NCBI GenBank assembly: GCA_944391565.1
Contig: CALXUB010000021.1
Location: forward strand, 1 to 64,000
Direction of reading: 5' to 3'
Origin: an uncultured Alphaproteobacteria bacterium
Lineage (GTDB): Bacteria > Pseudomonadota > Alphaproteobacteria > CAAHEQ01 > UBA3637
DNA length: 64,000 bases
The notes below the pieces were generated by a model, which saw only the letters and a list, made by a program, of their open reading frames with translations, did no database searches and had not been told where the DNA came from. Position numbers and translations under genes: made by a program. Within the stretch, counting starts at the first letter, position 1, and every line of letters starts with the position of its first letter. Positions 35,359 to 44,892 of the stretch are shown here, in pieces.

Positions 35359-37338
35359 ATGAAATATCCGAAACTGTTTGAAAAAGGCAGAATTGCTGAT
35401 TTAGAGATTAAAAATCGCATGGCGATGGTGGCGTTGGCCATGGGAGTTGCCGATAAAGACCAAAGCATCGGAAAGGACTTCACGGCCTATCTGATGGAGC
35501 GGGCCAAAGGCGGTGTCGGTTTGATGTTTTTGGAAAATACGCGCGTAGACGATGTTCACGGCGTGGCGGCACCTTGTCAAGCAAGTGTTGCCAGGGACGA
35601 TTTGATTCCTTCCTTAAAAGCGGCCGTCGATAAAATTCATGCTCAAGGGGTTGTCATCTTCACCCAGCTGCATCATCCGGGCCGCGAAACATTTACTTAT
35701 TTGAACGGTAATGAACCGTTATGGAGTTCTTCGAACAAACCGTGCGGCGTCTGTCAACAACCGACGCATGAGATGACAACCGCCGAAGTCGAAGAAGTCA
35801 TCCAAAAGTTTATCCAAGGAGCTGTCCGATCCCAAAAAGCGGGTTTTGACGGTGTTGAACTGCACGCGGCGCACGGCTATTTGATTTCTCAGTTTCTCAG
35901 TCCTTACACCAATCAACGTACGGATCGGTTCGGCGGCAGCTTTGAAGGACGGTTTGAATTCATCAAGGAAATTATTCAGGGCATACAGAAAGCTTGCGGA
36001 AAAGACTATCCGATTTCGGTGCGTTTGACGGTCGATGAGCTTTTGGCGCCCAACGGCGTTAAAACTTATTTGACGTTAACGGACGGAGTGCGTATTGCCC
36101 AGGAGTTGGAAAAACAAGGTATAGCGGTTTTGAATGTCTCAAACGGCATTTATGAATCTTTTAACGCTTTGTCGGAGCCCATCACTTATCCCCAAGGCTG
36201 CCGCACCGACTTAATTCGCACCATTCGCAACGCTGTCAAGCTCCCCATCATCGCTGTGAATATGGTAAAAGAACCTTGGTTTGCCGAACAAATGCTGAAA
36301 GACGGTTTAGTTGACTTTGTGGGGTTGGGTCGTGCATTGGTGGCGGACCCGGAATGGCCCCGAAAAGCTTTTGAAGGTCGCGAAGATGAAATCAACCGTT
36401 GTATTTCCTGCAATTTTTGTTTTGAAACATTGGTCAGCGATACCATTCCGGGCAAAGGTCCCGTCAAATGCGCGGTCAATGCGCGAGCGGCGCGAGAAGC
36501 ACTGTATCCTGATTTTCAAAAAAACGGTGCCGGACGAACCGTTTTAATCGCGGGAGCCGGCGTCGCCGGTTTGGAAGCAGCTCGTGTTTTGGCTCTCCGC
36601 GGTTTCGCTCCCGTCATTTTGGAAAAAGAACATCAGGTCGGCGGTCAAATTAACATTGCCAACAAACCTCCGCTTAAAGACAAAATCAACTGGATTGTGG
36701 ATTGGGAATTAAAACAACTGGCTTTACTGGGTGTTGCTATCAAAACCGGAGTGGAAGTGACGGCCGAATACCTGGAAAAAGAAGCCCCCTATGCGATTAT
36801 TTTAGCAACCGGTGCCGTTCCGACGCGGCCCCAAAACATTCCCGGAATCAACGGCGCAAATGTTTTCACGGTAGATGAGGTTTTAAACGGCAGTCGTGAT
36901 TTGCAAAACAGGCGCATTGCTTTGATCGGAACGGGCTCAACGGGATTAGAAGTCGCGGAATATCTGGCTGAAAAAGGCAATGCACTGACGCTTGTTGAGA
37001 TGCAGGACAGCATCGGGAAAGGTGTTTATGTGCAGCATTATCTGGATGCGATGGATAAGCTGAAAGGATATGAAATTCAAAATTTACCCTCGCACCGACT
37101 TAAAGAAATTCGACCCACCCAGGTTGTTGTGACGAATTTACTGACACAGACGGACGAAACATATGACACGGACGCCGTTGTGTTGGCTTTGGGCGTTCAC
37201 TCGGTCAACGAATTGGAAACGGCTGCACGACGGGTGACGGAACGTGTTTGGGTCGTGGGAGACGCCAAAGCCCCCGGTCGCATTGAATCGGCTATTCGCT
37301 CGGCTTTTGAAGCTGCTTATAACCTGCCGGTTGACTAG
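35359..37338 (+). CDS. Old Yellow Enzyme/2,4-dienoyl-CoA reductase-type flavoprotein
   Basis: 659 residues from ATG 35359 (AAAAAGGAGGGAAAC before it). The FMN TIM barrel holds TQLHHPGRET and ELHAAHGYLISQFLSPYTNQR. An iron-sulfur motif follows (CISCNFC, then VKC), where the third Cys is one residue earlier than in the usual CxxCxxxC. The C-terminal half has FAD (IAGAGVAGLEAARVL) and NAD(P) (LIGTGSTGLEVAEYL) folds. Related to FadH, trimethylamine dehydrogenase and bile-acid NADH:flavin oxidoreductases; the substrate is unknown. Confidence 0.88.
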   Translation: MKYPKLFEKGRIADLEIKNRMAMVALAMGVADKDQSIGKDFTAYLMERAKGGVGLMFLENTRVDDVHGVAAPCQASVARDDLIPSLKAAVDKIHAQGVVIFTQLHHPGRETFTYLNGNEPLWSSSNKPCGVCQQPTHEMTTAEVEEVIQKFIQGAVRSQKAGFDGVELHAAHGYLISQFLSPYTNQRTDRFGGSFEGRFEFIKEIIQGIQKACGKDYPISVRLTVDELLAPNGVKTYLTLTDGVRIAQELEKQGIAVLNVSNGIYESFNALSEPITYPQGCRTDLIRTIRNAVKLPIIAVNMVKEPWFAEQMLKDGLVDFVGLGRALVADPEWPRKAFEGREDEINRCISCNFCFETLVSDTIPGKGPVKCAVNARAAREALYPDFQKNGAGRTVLIAGAGVAGLEAARVLALRGFAPVILEKEHQVGGQINIANKPPLKDKINWIVDWELKQLALLGVAIKTGVEVTAEYLEKEAPYAIILATGAVPTRPQNIPGINGANVFTVDEVLNGSRDLQNRRIALIGTGSTGLEVAEYLAEKGNALTLVEMQDSIGKGVYVQHYLDAMDKLKGYEIQNLPSHRLKEIRPTQVVVTNLLTQTDETYDTDAVVLALGVHSVNELETAARRVTERVWVVGDAKAPGRIESAIRSAFEAAYNLPVD

Positions 37339-37386
37339 TGTTGATTTTTCTTGTTTTTTTACATAAAAAATCAACTGGTTATCAAA

Positions 37387-37427
37387 AAAAGAGTGCTTTT
37401 TCGTTGACAGCAGCGAAGCACTCTTTT
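37387..37427. terminator. Strong hairpin between the flavoprotein gene and the Mla operon
   Basis: A perfect 12-bp inverted repeat AAAAGAGTGCTT / AAGCACTCTTTT with a 17-nt loop. It can terminate the flavoprotein transcript. The loop also holds the TTGACA of the next promoter. Confidence 0.75.
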
Positions 37428-37432
37428 AAACT
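37404..37432 (+). promoter_or_regulatory. Predicted sigma-70 promoter of the Mla-type operon
   Basis: TTGACA at 37404-37409, 17 bp spacer, TAAACT at 37427-37432, 27 bp before the mlaE start. The -35 lies in the loop of the preceding hairpin. Confidence 0.5.
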
Positions 37433-37459
37433 AAGCCGAACAAGCGAATAAGGACTGTC

Positions 37460-38572
37460 ATGAAACTGGATTATGTTTTAACCAAAAACCGGCTTACCCT
37501 GCTGCTCAGCGGGGATTATTTGGCTTATGACGACGCCGAAGCCAAAAAACGGCTGTTTCAGGAAGTTATCAAACATGCGCCGGCACACATTGACATTCAT
37601 GCGAAAGATTTGGGTAAGTGGGATTCGTCGCTTGTCATTATTTTGTTTGAGCTGCAAAAGCTGGCTCACAAAAAGAATTTGGTTTTTCAGACGGAGGCGT
37701 TGCCTGAAGGCTTGAAAAAGCTGTTGGACCTGGCCTTGGCGGTTCGTCCCAAGCCGCCACAGCAAAAAGCGCCTGCGGCTTGTTTTTTAGAAAGAACCGG
37801 TGCTTATGCTTGTGCACTTTACCATATCTGCCGACGCGGGTTGAGTTTTATTCATCAAACCATTCAGTCTGTCGGACACTACTTAACGGGCTCAGCCGTG
37901 ATGCGCCGCGTGGATTTGTGGTTTGCGCTGGAGGATGCCGGTCCGAAAGCTATCGGCATTGTATCGCTTATCAGTTTTATGGTCGGTTTGATTTTGGCGT
38001 TTGTCGGCGCCATTCAATTAAAATCTTTTGGAGCGCAGATCTATGTCGCAAGCTTGGTAGCCATCGGCATGACCCGTATCATGGGAGCCATTATGGCCGG
38101 TATTATCATGGCGGGCCGAACGGGTGCTTCCTATGCGGCCAGTATCGGCACCATGCAGGTGAATGAGGAGTTGGACGCTTTAAAAACGATGGGTATTCCT
38201 GCTTCGGACTTTTTGGTTCTGCCGCGCGTCATCGCATTGACGTTAACCATGCCGCTTTTGACCATGCTGTCTGATTTTATGGGTATGTTGGGCGGCGGCG
38301 CCGTCGGTGTTTTCATGTTGGGCATTTCCCCACAGGAATATTGGAAATATTCTGTTGACGCTTTTGATTTGACCAATTTTTTGGTTGGGATTTTTCACGG
38401 CCTTGTATTCGGCTGGGTGATTGCGTTGTGCGGATGTTATTACGGAATTAACGCCGGCCGCAATGCTGACAGCGTCGGTGCGGCGACAACCAAAGCCGTT
38501 GTTTCGGCCATTGTTTGGATGATCGTTATGACCGGTATCATAACTTGGCTGTGTGAGGTCATCGGCATATGA
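37460..38572 (+). CDS. mlaE: MlaE-type ABC transporter permease with N-terminal STAS-like domain
   Basis: 370 residues. The first ~110 residues form a STAS-like fold (LTLLLSGDYLAYDD, IDIHAKDLGKWDSSLVIIL), then comes the MlaE permease with SFMVGLILAFVGAIQLKSFGA, MAGRTGASYAASIGTMQVNEELDAL and MGIPASDFLVLPR. It moves lipids between the outer and inner membranes. It overlaps the ATPase gene by ATGA. Confidence 0.92.
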   Translation: MKLDYVLTKNRLTLLLSGDYLAYDDAEAKKRLFQEVIKHAPAHIDIHAKDLGKWDSSLVIILFELQKLAHKKNLVFQTEALPEGLKKLLDLALAVRPKPPQQKAPAACFLERTGAYACALYHICRRGLSFIHQTIQSVGHYLTGSAVMRRVDLWFALEDAGPKAIGIVSLISFMVGLILAFVGAIQLKSFGAQIYVASLVAIGMTRIMGAIMAGIIMAGRTGASYAASIGTMQVNEELDALKTMGIPASDFLVLPRVIALTLTMPLLTMLSDFMGMLGGGAVGVFMLGISPQEYWKYSVDAFDLTNFLVGIFHGLVFGWVIALCGCYYGINAGRNADSVGAATTKAVVSAIVWMIVMTGIITWLCEVIGI

Positions 38573-39339
38573 AAAACATTCTTCCGATTGAAGCTAAAAA
38601 CATCACCGTTGCTTACGGATCTTTTGTGTTATTAAAAGACATCAGCTTTGCCGTCAAGCCACACGATATTTTCATCATTATGGGCGGGTCCGGCTGCGGA
38701 AAAAGCAGTCTGCTTCGTGTGTTAACCGATCTGATGCCGCCGGCGCACGGCGATGTTTTTATTGACGGCGTTAACTTTACAAAAGCCGACACAATCGAAA
38801 AAAATATTTTGATGCAAAAAAGCGGCATTTTATATCAAAGCGGCGCACTGTTCAGCTCGATGACACTGGCTGAAAACATTGCCTTGCCGTTGCAACAATA
38901 TACATCCTATTCGGCACAAACCATCCGCGAACTGGTGGCGTTAAAACTGGCCCTGGTCGGTTTGGCCGGGTTTGAGGATTTTTATCCTTCGGAAATCTCC
39001 GGCGGCATGAAAAAACGGGCCGGATTGGCGCGTGCTTTGGCTTTGGACCCGGAAATTGTTTATTTTGACGAACCGTCGGCCGGTTTGGATCCTTTAAGCT
39101 CCAAACGACTGGATGATTTAATTATTGACATCAATCAAACGCTGGGTACAACCATTGTCGTCGTCACACACGAGCTGAGCTCGATTTTTGACATCGGCAC
39201 CAACAGCATTTTTTTGGACGGTGCCAGCAAAAGCATTATCGCACGCGGCAATCCGAAAACGCTGTTGAAAAACCCGCCCAACGAAACCGTTTATGAATTT
39301 TTAACAAGAGGTAAGCATCATGCACAAAGAACCCCATAA
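38569..39339 (+). CDS. mlaF: MlaF-type ABC transporter ATPase
   Basis: 256 residues with Walker A GGSGCGKSS, signature SEISGGMKKRAGLARAL, Walker B EIVYFDEPSAGLDP and the switch His in VVTHE. It powers the Mla-type lipid transporter. It overlaps the next gene by 20 bp. Confidence 0.95.
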   Translation: MKNILPIEAKNITVAYGSFVLLKDISFAVKPHDIFIIMGGSGCGKSSLLRVLTDLMPPAHGDVFIDGVNFTKADTIEKNILMQKSGILYQSGALFSSMTLAENIALPLQQYTSYSAQTIRELVALKLALVGLAGFEDFYPSEISGGMKKRAGLARALALDPEIVYFDEPSAGLDPLSSKRLDDLIIDINQTLGTTIVVVTHELSSIFDIGTNSIFLDGASKSIIARGNPKTLLKNPPNETVYEFLTRGKHHAQRTP

Positions 39340-40102
39340 AAAACTGATCGGCTTTTTTATTTTAGTCGGATTTGCTTTGTTGATCGGATTGATCAGCAAG
39401 TCTGTTTTTGACAAGGTTTTCACAAACGAAGAAAATGTTGTCGTGATGTACTTTGACGAATCCGTTAAAGGACTGAACGTGGGTTCTTCGGTAGTGTTTA
39501 AAGGCGTTGAAATCGGAAAAGTATCCAAGATACAATTGATCGCGGATCCGAAAAACTTGGACTTCAGCATTCCGGTTTACGCCCGTTTTTCACCGAACCA
39601 AGACTTGGCTCAATCGGACAAATCGCCTTGGGAAAAAAGACGCGCCATTTCCGCATTTATTCAAAAAGGTCTCCGCGCACGACTGATTACCCAAAGTTAT
39701 CTGACAGGCCAGCTGATGATCGAACTTGAAATGTTGCCCGACACACCGATTGTACTGAAAGAGAAAAATACGGCTATTTTGGAAATTCCGACCGTTTTAT
39801 CGCCCATCGGCGAACTGTCAAAAGGTTTTCAAAATCTGCCGATTCGTCGGACGCTGGAAACTTTTAACAGCATTTTGACTCAAATGGATGACGAACTGCC
39901 TCGCATTTTGCCGCAGTTTGCACAAATCGGCGAACGGCTCAACAAACTGATCGAACAAAACGCGCCCTTGACGGCAGATACGCTCAACACCGTGAACGAA
40001 ACACTCTACGATATCAGCGATGCGGCCAAAGCGTTGCGTAATTTTGCGGATTACATTGAACGTCATCCCGAAGCGATTTTAAAAGGAAAAGGAGAATACT
40101 GA
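39320..40102 (+). CDS. mlaD: MlaD-type MCE-domain protein
   Basis: 260 residues: one N-terminal membrane helix (LIGFFILVGFALLIGLISKS), one MCE domain (VVMYFDESVKGLNVGSSVVFKGVEIGKV), then a long helical periplasmic part. It forms a lipid-binding hexameric ring. Coupled to the next gene by TGATG. Confidence 0.92.
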   Translation: MHKEPHKKLIGFFILVGFALLIGLISKSVFDKVFTNEENVVVMYFDESVKGLNVGSSVVFKGVEIGKVSKIQLIADPKNLDFSIPVYARFSPNQDLAQSDKSPWEKRRAISAFIQKGLRARLITQSYLTGQLMIELEMLPDTPIVLKEKNTAILEIPTVLSPIGELSKGFQNLPIRRTLETFNSILTQMDDELPRILPQFAQIGERLNKLIEQNAPLTADTLNTVNETLYDISDAAKALRNFADYIERHPEAILKGKGEY

Positions 40103-40674
40103 TGAAAAAATGGATTGCTTTTTTAGGGTTGTTTTTCTTGACGGCCTGCATCGGCACCAGTTTGCCCACGACTTTTTACACGCTGAAAGCCGGCGAACCG
40201 ACAAAGACTTTTCCCACGACCGCCACTATCGGCGTTGATCCGGTCAAACTGCCGGCTTTTTTGGATAAACCGCAGATTGTTGTCAGACAAAAAGACGGCA
40301 TTCAACTGAAGTTTTCAGAAACGCATCGGTGGAGCGAACCGCTTTCTTCGCTTTTGCAACGGACATTGGCCGAAGATATGACCCGCGCACTGCCCAAAGC
40401 TGAAGTGAAACCCAAAACTTCCGCCCGCGAACGATTTGATTATGTCGTTGCTGTGGAAATAGCGGACTTAAGCGGTGCTTTTGAGGGGGAAATGACCCTG
40501 GATGCCTGGTGGAGCATTACGGATACCTCCGGTTATGCCATCGCGCGGCGGCGGACAACCCTTTCGGAACCGCTGAAAGACAGCTATGCCGACTTGGTTT
40601 TAACACAAGGCAAGCTTGTCAATCGTCTGGCCGACGAAATCGCGCGCCAAATTGCCGGCCTGCGGAAAAAATAA
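40102..40674 (+). CDS. ABC-transport auxiliary lipoprotein (PqiC-like)
   Basis: 190 residues with lipobox LTAC (MKKWIAFLGLFFLTACIG) followed by the family pattern: FYTLKAG, IGVDPVKLPAFLDKPQIVV, HRWSEPLSSLLQRTLAEDM. Such lipoproteins accompany MCE transporters and probably work at the outer membrane. Last gene of the operon. Confidence 0.85.
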   Translation: MKKWIAFLGLFFLTACIGTSLPTTFYTLKAGEPTKTFPTTATIGVDPVKLPAFLDKPQIVVRQKDGIQLKFSETHRWSEPLSSLLQRTLAEDMTRALPKAEVKPKTSARERFDYVVAVEIADLSGAFEGEMTLDAWWSITDTSGYAIARRRTTLSEPLKDSYADLVLTQGKLVNRLADEIARQIAGLRKK

Positions 40675-40748
40675 TATCGAAAAAAGATGACAAAACATGT
40701 CATTTATGTTAAACTGCTTTCATTGTATGAATTAAAAAGGAAAAAAAT

Positions 40749-41408
40749 ATGAAAGCTTCAGAACAAACATACCTGAATGAATCTTTGTTTCACGCGATTG
40801 ACACGGGTCGATTGTCCGCGGTTAAAAAAGCTGTCTGTCTCGGCGCCGATCTGGCAGCAGTGACAAAAGGCAAACAAACGCCGCTTTTCTATGCAATTAA
40901 TCAACAAGCGCCGGTCGTTATACAAAATTATTTGATTGACCGCACGTTCCAAGTTAATTTTGTCTCCGTGAATGGTTTATCCGTCCTTCAGCTGGCTGTT
41001 CATAAAAATGCTCCGGCTTTGGCAAAACTGTTGCAGCATCCGGCGTTGGATATCAATTATCAATCCATAACAGGAAGCGCTTTAAACATCGCCATTAACG
41101 AAAACAAACCCGAGATTGTCAAACAGTTGTTGACCCATCCTGACATTTGGGTTAACGCGCGCAACGCGGAACAGGAAACACCTTTAATCCAAGCCGTTAT
41201 TCTCCAACGTCCCGAAATTGTGGCATTGCTGTTAAAACACAAAGACATCAATGTCCACTTGGCTCATCCGCTGATGGGGTCTCCGGCACAGATTGCGTTC
41301 CGTTCCGGCAACGGCGGTATTTTAAGTATGCTGAAAAGCAAAGACGCCGTCTGCAAAATGCCTTTGCTGCACCACATGGCGGCGGAACGGCAAAAAACGT
41401 ATGCCTAG
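40749..41408 (+). CDS. Ankyrin-repeat protein
   Basis: 219 residues with about five ankyrin repeats: SLFHAIDTGRLSAVKKAVCLGADL, TPLFYAIN, SVLQLAVHKNAPALAKLL, SALNIAINENKPEIVKQLLTHPDI, TPLIQAVILQRPEIVALLLKH. No signal peptide. Probably protein-protein binding, possibly in host interaction. Its stop overlaps the convergent pyruvate oxidase stop at a CTAG. Confidence 0.88.
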   Translation: MKASEQTYLNESLFHAIDTGRLSAVKKAVCLGADLAAVTKGKQTPLFYAINQQAPVVIQNYLIDRTFQVNFVSVNGLSVLQLAVHKNAPALAKLLQHPALDINYQSITGSALNIAINENKPEIVKQLLTHPDIWVNARNAEQETPLIQAVILQRPEIVALLLKHKDINVHLAHPLMGSPAQIAFRSGNGGILSMLKSKDAVCKMPLLHHMAAERQKTYA

Positions 41409-43132
41409 CTTTCTGCCAACAACTCGGCCAGCGACGGCATATGCGCCTCGTACCGTTCGGCAAAAGCCTGAATGGCGGCCGAAGAGAATCGTTTCGGATC
41501 CAAAACCATGGCTTCTGCCGGAAAGGGCCTTTTGTTGTCGATTTTAACATCCATGACAACCGGTTTTGTGCTTTTTCGGGCTGCTTGAAACGCAGCCGGC
41601 AGTTCTTCCGGATGAGTGACTTTTATGCCCATAGCTCCCATTGCTTCTGCCGCCGCCGCATAGTCTGCATCATATAAATCCACGCCATAAAAATGGCGGT
41701 TTGTCACCTCTTGTTCGGCATCAATAAAACCCAGTGCGCTGTTGGAAAAAACAACATTGATAATCGGCAAATGATATTTGGCTTGTGTCATAACTTCCTG
41801 CATCACCATAGAAAAAGCACCATCACCGTTCAGCGTAATAACCTGGCGATCCGGATAAGTCAGTTTGGCTGCAATACCTCCCGGCAGGCCATACCCCATT
41901 GTTGCAAACCAGGCGGAGGTCGTAAACTGTTGACCCGAACCGTTCATATCCAGCATGCGCACCGCGTAAATGGTACAGTTGCCCACATCCGTGACAAACA
42001 CAGCATCAGCAGCAGCTATTTTGTTGATTTCCCGAAAAACAGGTTCCGGTCGCAATGGAATGGTTTTACTGTCTTCAAAACCTTTGATCCATTTTTGCCA
42101 GTTTTCTCGATTTTTTAAGCACGCTTTCAAAAAAAGCGTCGGCGCACGAGGCGGCAGATATTTTTTCAACAAACTTAAAGCTGCTTTGGCATCTCCTAAA
42201 ATGACGGCATCAGCCTTATGACGCTTGCCCAGCTTGGAAGCATCCGTATCTATTTGAACAAAAGCGCAGTCTTTCGGAAAGAAAAAAGGTGCAAAGGGAA
42301 AATCACTGCCGACAAAAAGAATCAAATCAGCCATGGCCAGTGCCTCATTGGCCGGTTTTGAAGCCACACGCGCCGCTGTTCCCATCAGCTCGGGCGTTGA
42401 GTCAGGCAGCAGGCCTTTAGCCGGAACGGAAGAAACAATCGGCATGGCAAAGTGTCTGGCTAAGGCCAAAACTTCATCAGCCGCACTGAACGCCCCCCGA
42501 CCGATATATAAAACGGGTCGCTTGGAATTTGTCAAAAAAGGAACAGCCTGCACCACGGCTTTTTCATCCGGCATCACAACCCCTTCCCTGTGACTTGCCG
42601 CATTGCCGTCAAAAACAGGCTCAATCGGCACAAAGCCGAAATCAACCGGCAGTGTGACAACCGCAATGCCATGATGTTCATAAGCCCGCCGAACGGCTTC
42701 ATCAACAACATGCGGCAAACTTTCGGGCGTCATCACCGTGCGATTGTAAACACTGACATCAGCAAACATCGGATTTTCATTCAGCTCCTGAAATGTATCC
42801 GTATTCATGGCCGAAGCTGCCACCTGACCAATCAACGCCAAAACAGGCGCATGATCCATGGCCGCATCATACAGGCCGTTCATTAAATGCGTCGCGCCGG
42901 GTCCGGCCGATCCGAAACACACACCGATATGCCCTGATAGTTTTGCATGTGCTGAAGCTGCCAAAGCACCGCTTTCTTCATGACGCACCTGAATGTATTG
43001 AATTGTTTTTCGCCGCTCAAACAACGCGTCCATCAATGAATTGATTGAACCGCCCGGAATACCGTAGATTTGCTGAACGCCCCACTTTTCCAAAACGTTC
43101 AACATGGCTTCTGCTGCTGTTATCTGTGTCAT
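41405..43132 (-). CDS. Thiamine-diphosphate enzyme, pyruvate oxidase type
   Basis: 575 residues. N-terminal ThDP domain (GIPGGSINSLMDALF, VRHEESGALAASAHAKLSG), a middle FAD-binding-type domain, and the C-terminal ThDP site GDGAFSMVMQEVMTQ ... VVFSN. Best resemblance is to lactobacillal and streptococcal SpxB/Pox pyruvate oxidase (pyruvate + Pi + O2 to acetyl phosphate + H2O2 + CO2); acetolactate synthase is less likely. It is probably transferred (inference). GGGAGG precedes the ATG, and a palindrome lies over that region. Confidence 0.82.
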   Translation of the reverse strand: MTQITAAEAMLNVLEKWGVQQIYGIPGGSINSLMDALFERRKTIQYIQVRHEESGALAASAHAKLSGHIGVCFGSAGPGATHLMNGLYDAAMDHAPVLALIGQVAASAMNTDTFQELNENPMFADVSVYNRTVMTPESLPHVVDEAVRRAYEHHGIAVVTLPVDFGFVPIEPVFDGNAASHREGVVMPDEKAVVQAVPFLTNSKRPVLYIGRGAFSAADEVLALARHFAMPIVSSVPAKGLLPDSTPELMGTAARVASKPANEALAMADLILFVGSDFPFAPFFFPKDCAFVQIDTDASKLGKRHKADAVILGDAKAALSLLKKYLPPRAPTLFLKACLKNRENWQKWIKGFEDSKTIPLRPEPVFREINKIAAADAVFVTDVGNCTIYAVRMLDMNGSGQQFTTSAWFATMGYGLPGGIAAKLTYPDRQVITLNGDGAFSMVMQEVMTQAKYHLPIINVVFSNSALGFIDAEQEVTNRHFYGVDLYDADYAAAAEAMGAMGIKVTHPEELPAAFQAARKSTKPVVMDVKIDNKRPFPAEAMVLDPKRFSSAAIQAFAERYEAHMPSLAELLAES

Positions 43133-43142
43133 AAGAAACCTC

Positions 43143-43155
43143 CCTGTTTAACAGG
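43143..43155. promoter_or_regulatory. 13-bp palindrome upstream of the pyruvate oxidase gene
   Basis: CCTGTTTAACAGG, perfect around a central T, sits 10 bp before the pyruvate oxidase start and touches its ribosome site. It could be an operator or a small mRNA hairpin that limits translation. Confidence 0.4.
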
Positions 43156-43267
43156 TAGAACATGGTTTTTTGTTTTTCATCCTCACTTTTAGGTTAGCTT
43201 CTCTTCTTTTTTATTTTCTTGTTTTATAACTTTTTTAATGTTATTCTGTTTTCAAGGAGCAGTTTAT

Positions 43268-43696
43268 ATGGATTTAAAATGTCTGAAATGCGGGGGAACA
43301 GCCCTGATTAAAAACGGTGTTGTTTTTGGTTGGCAACGCTGGAAATGCAAAAGCTGCGGCTATCAGTTTACAAAAGTGGCGCCGGCTGGCAAGCCTTTGT
43401 TTTTAAAATTGATTTCTCACAGTCTTTTTATGTCGGGTCTATCCATGCGTCAAATCGCCAAAATCCTGGGAGTGACGGCGCAATCTGTATCCCGTTGGAT
43501 CCGAAAATGGCACCCGGCTTATATGCTGGAGCTGGGCAACAAAGAAAAACTGGCCAGCGCGACAAAAGACACGCTGATGCCAATCCTGAACATCCAAAAA
43601 AACGACCGACTGCTGGTTTCTTCGACCCGCCTGCCCTCCGGTGCCGTTTATCATATCGTCATTCAGCTGCCTGATACGAAAACATTAAAAAAGTGA
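43268..43696 (+). CDS. Zinc-ribbon/HTH protein related to IS1-type InsA
   Basis: 142 residues from ATG 43268 (CAAGGAGCAG upstream). A zinc ribbon CLKCGG...WKCKSCGYQF is followed by a helix-turn-helix (GLSMRQIAKILGVTAQSVSRWIRKW). This is the DNA-binding part of IS1 InsA-like transposases, but no catalytic domain or inverted repeats are seen. The C-terminal ~55 residues are different. It may be a domesticated transposase part acting as a regulator of the next operon (inference). Confidence 0.7.
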   Translation: MDLKCLKCGGTALIKNGVVFGWQRWKCKSCGYQFTKVAPAGKPLFLKLISHSLFMSGLSMRQIAKILGVTAQSVSRWIRKWHPAYMLELGNKEKLASATKDTLMPILNIQKNDRLLVSSTRLPSGAVYHIVIQLPDTKTLKK

Positions 43697-43777
43697 CATT
43701 TCCTTTGAAAAACTTGATTTCAGAAAAAAGCCGGCGTAGTTTGCCTGACATCTGATTTTATTCTGAAGGAAAGTATC

Positions 43778-44880
43778 ATGAAAGTAAAAAAATTAAAAGC
43801 ATATCTGTTGTGTCAAAGGTCGTATTTGCCGTTTTGTTTTGCGCGCTCGGGTGGTACCTGAACAACCGGTTTACACCTCATTTTTCAAATGCGGCCGGGC
43901 ATCAGACGCCTTATGTTCTGACGGCGGGTTTGGAAAAACAAGACCTGGCGCCCAAGAAAAAGTTTATTGCCGAAGTCGAAGCCATCAACAGTGTTGATAT
44001 TGTGCCGCAGGTTTCCGGTTATTTGGAAAAAATCTTGTTCGAAGACGGTGCGTTTGTCGAGCAAGGAAAAGACATTTTCTTGATTGAACAGCGTAAATAT
44101 AAAGCCGATTTACAATCTGCCGAAGCCGCCGTGAAACAACTGAAAAACGATTACAATCGCATTTTATCGCTCCACAAAAGCCGTGATATTTCCGATCGGG
44201 AAAGAGACTTGGCAGAAAGCAATTTGGAACAAGGCGAAGCGGCTTTGGACTTAGCGCGTCTCAACTTGGAATACACTGAAATCAAAGCCCCGATTTCGGG
44301 ACGCATCGGCAAAGCGCTGGTGACGACAGGCAATTTGGTGACACCCAACACACCACGTCTGGCGCGTATTGTGCAAACAGATCCGATCCGCATTGTCTTT
44401 TCCGTTTCCGACAAAGAACGCATCAACTTCTTACAAGCAACGGCTGATTCCGAAGACGTGACGGTTGACATCGCTCTACCGACCGGTGAAGTTCGAACTG
44501 TTCCGGTGCAAAATATTTTTTCGGGCAACGAAGTCAATGCCGGCACGGCCACCGTCCCCGTCTATGTTGATTTAGCGAATGAAGACAATATGCTTTTACC
44601 CGGCAACTATGTGGATATTTATGTACATTTAGGGAAAAAGCAGGAAGCTTTACTGGTGCCTCAAGTGGCTTTATCCGCCGACGTCAACGGCAGCTATGTT
44701 ATGACGATTGACGCAAATGGCATTGCTCATCAAACCTATATCCGGTTGGGAGACGTCATCGACGATAAACAAGTCGTTCTTTCCGGTCTAAACGGTGACG
44801 AGCAGGTCATCATTCAAGGTCTGCAAAAAGTCGGCAACGGCACGGCTGTTCACGCCACACGCGTGACGGCTCAAGAATAA
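43778..44880 (+). pseudogene. RND efflux periplasmic adaptor, frameshifted near the start
   Basis: The main frame (43810-44880, GTG) encodes a complete adaptor: membrane anchor VVFAVLFCALGW, lipoyl halves (VEAINSVDIVPQVSGYL, ISGRIGKALVTTGNLV), a coiled-coil hairpin and a barrel domain. GTG 43810 has no ribosome site. ATG 43778 has one (GAAGGAAAG) but is out of frame. One more A in the 7-A run at 43786-43792 would give MKVKKIKSISVVSKVVFAV, a natural N-terminus. So this is a recent frameshift, a slippery site, or a read error. Confidence 0.75.
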
Positions 44881-44892
44881 AGGGGACACAAG

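Noticed and set aside
43268-43696. A complete IS1 element
   Set aside because: No InsB/DDE frame and no terminal inverted repeats or target duplication seen.
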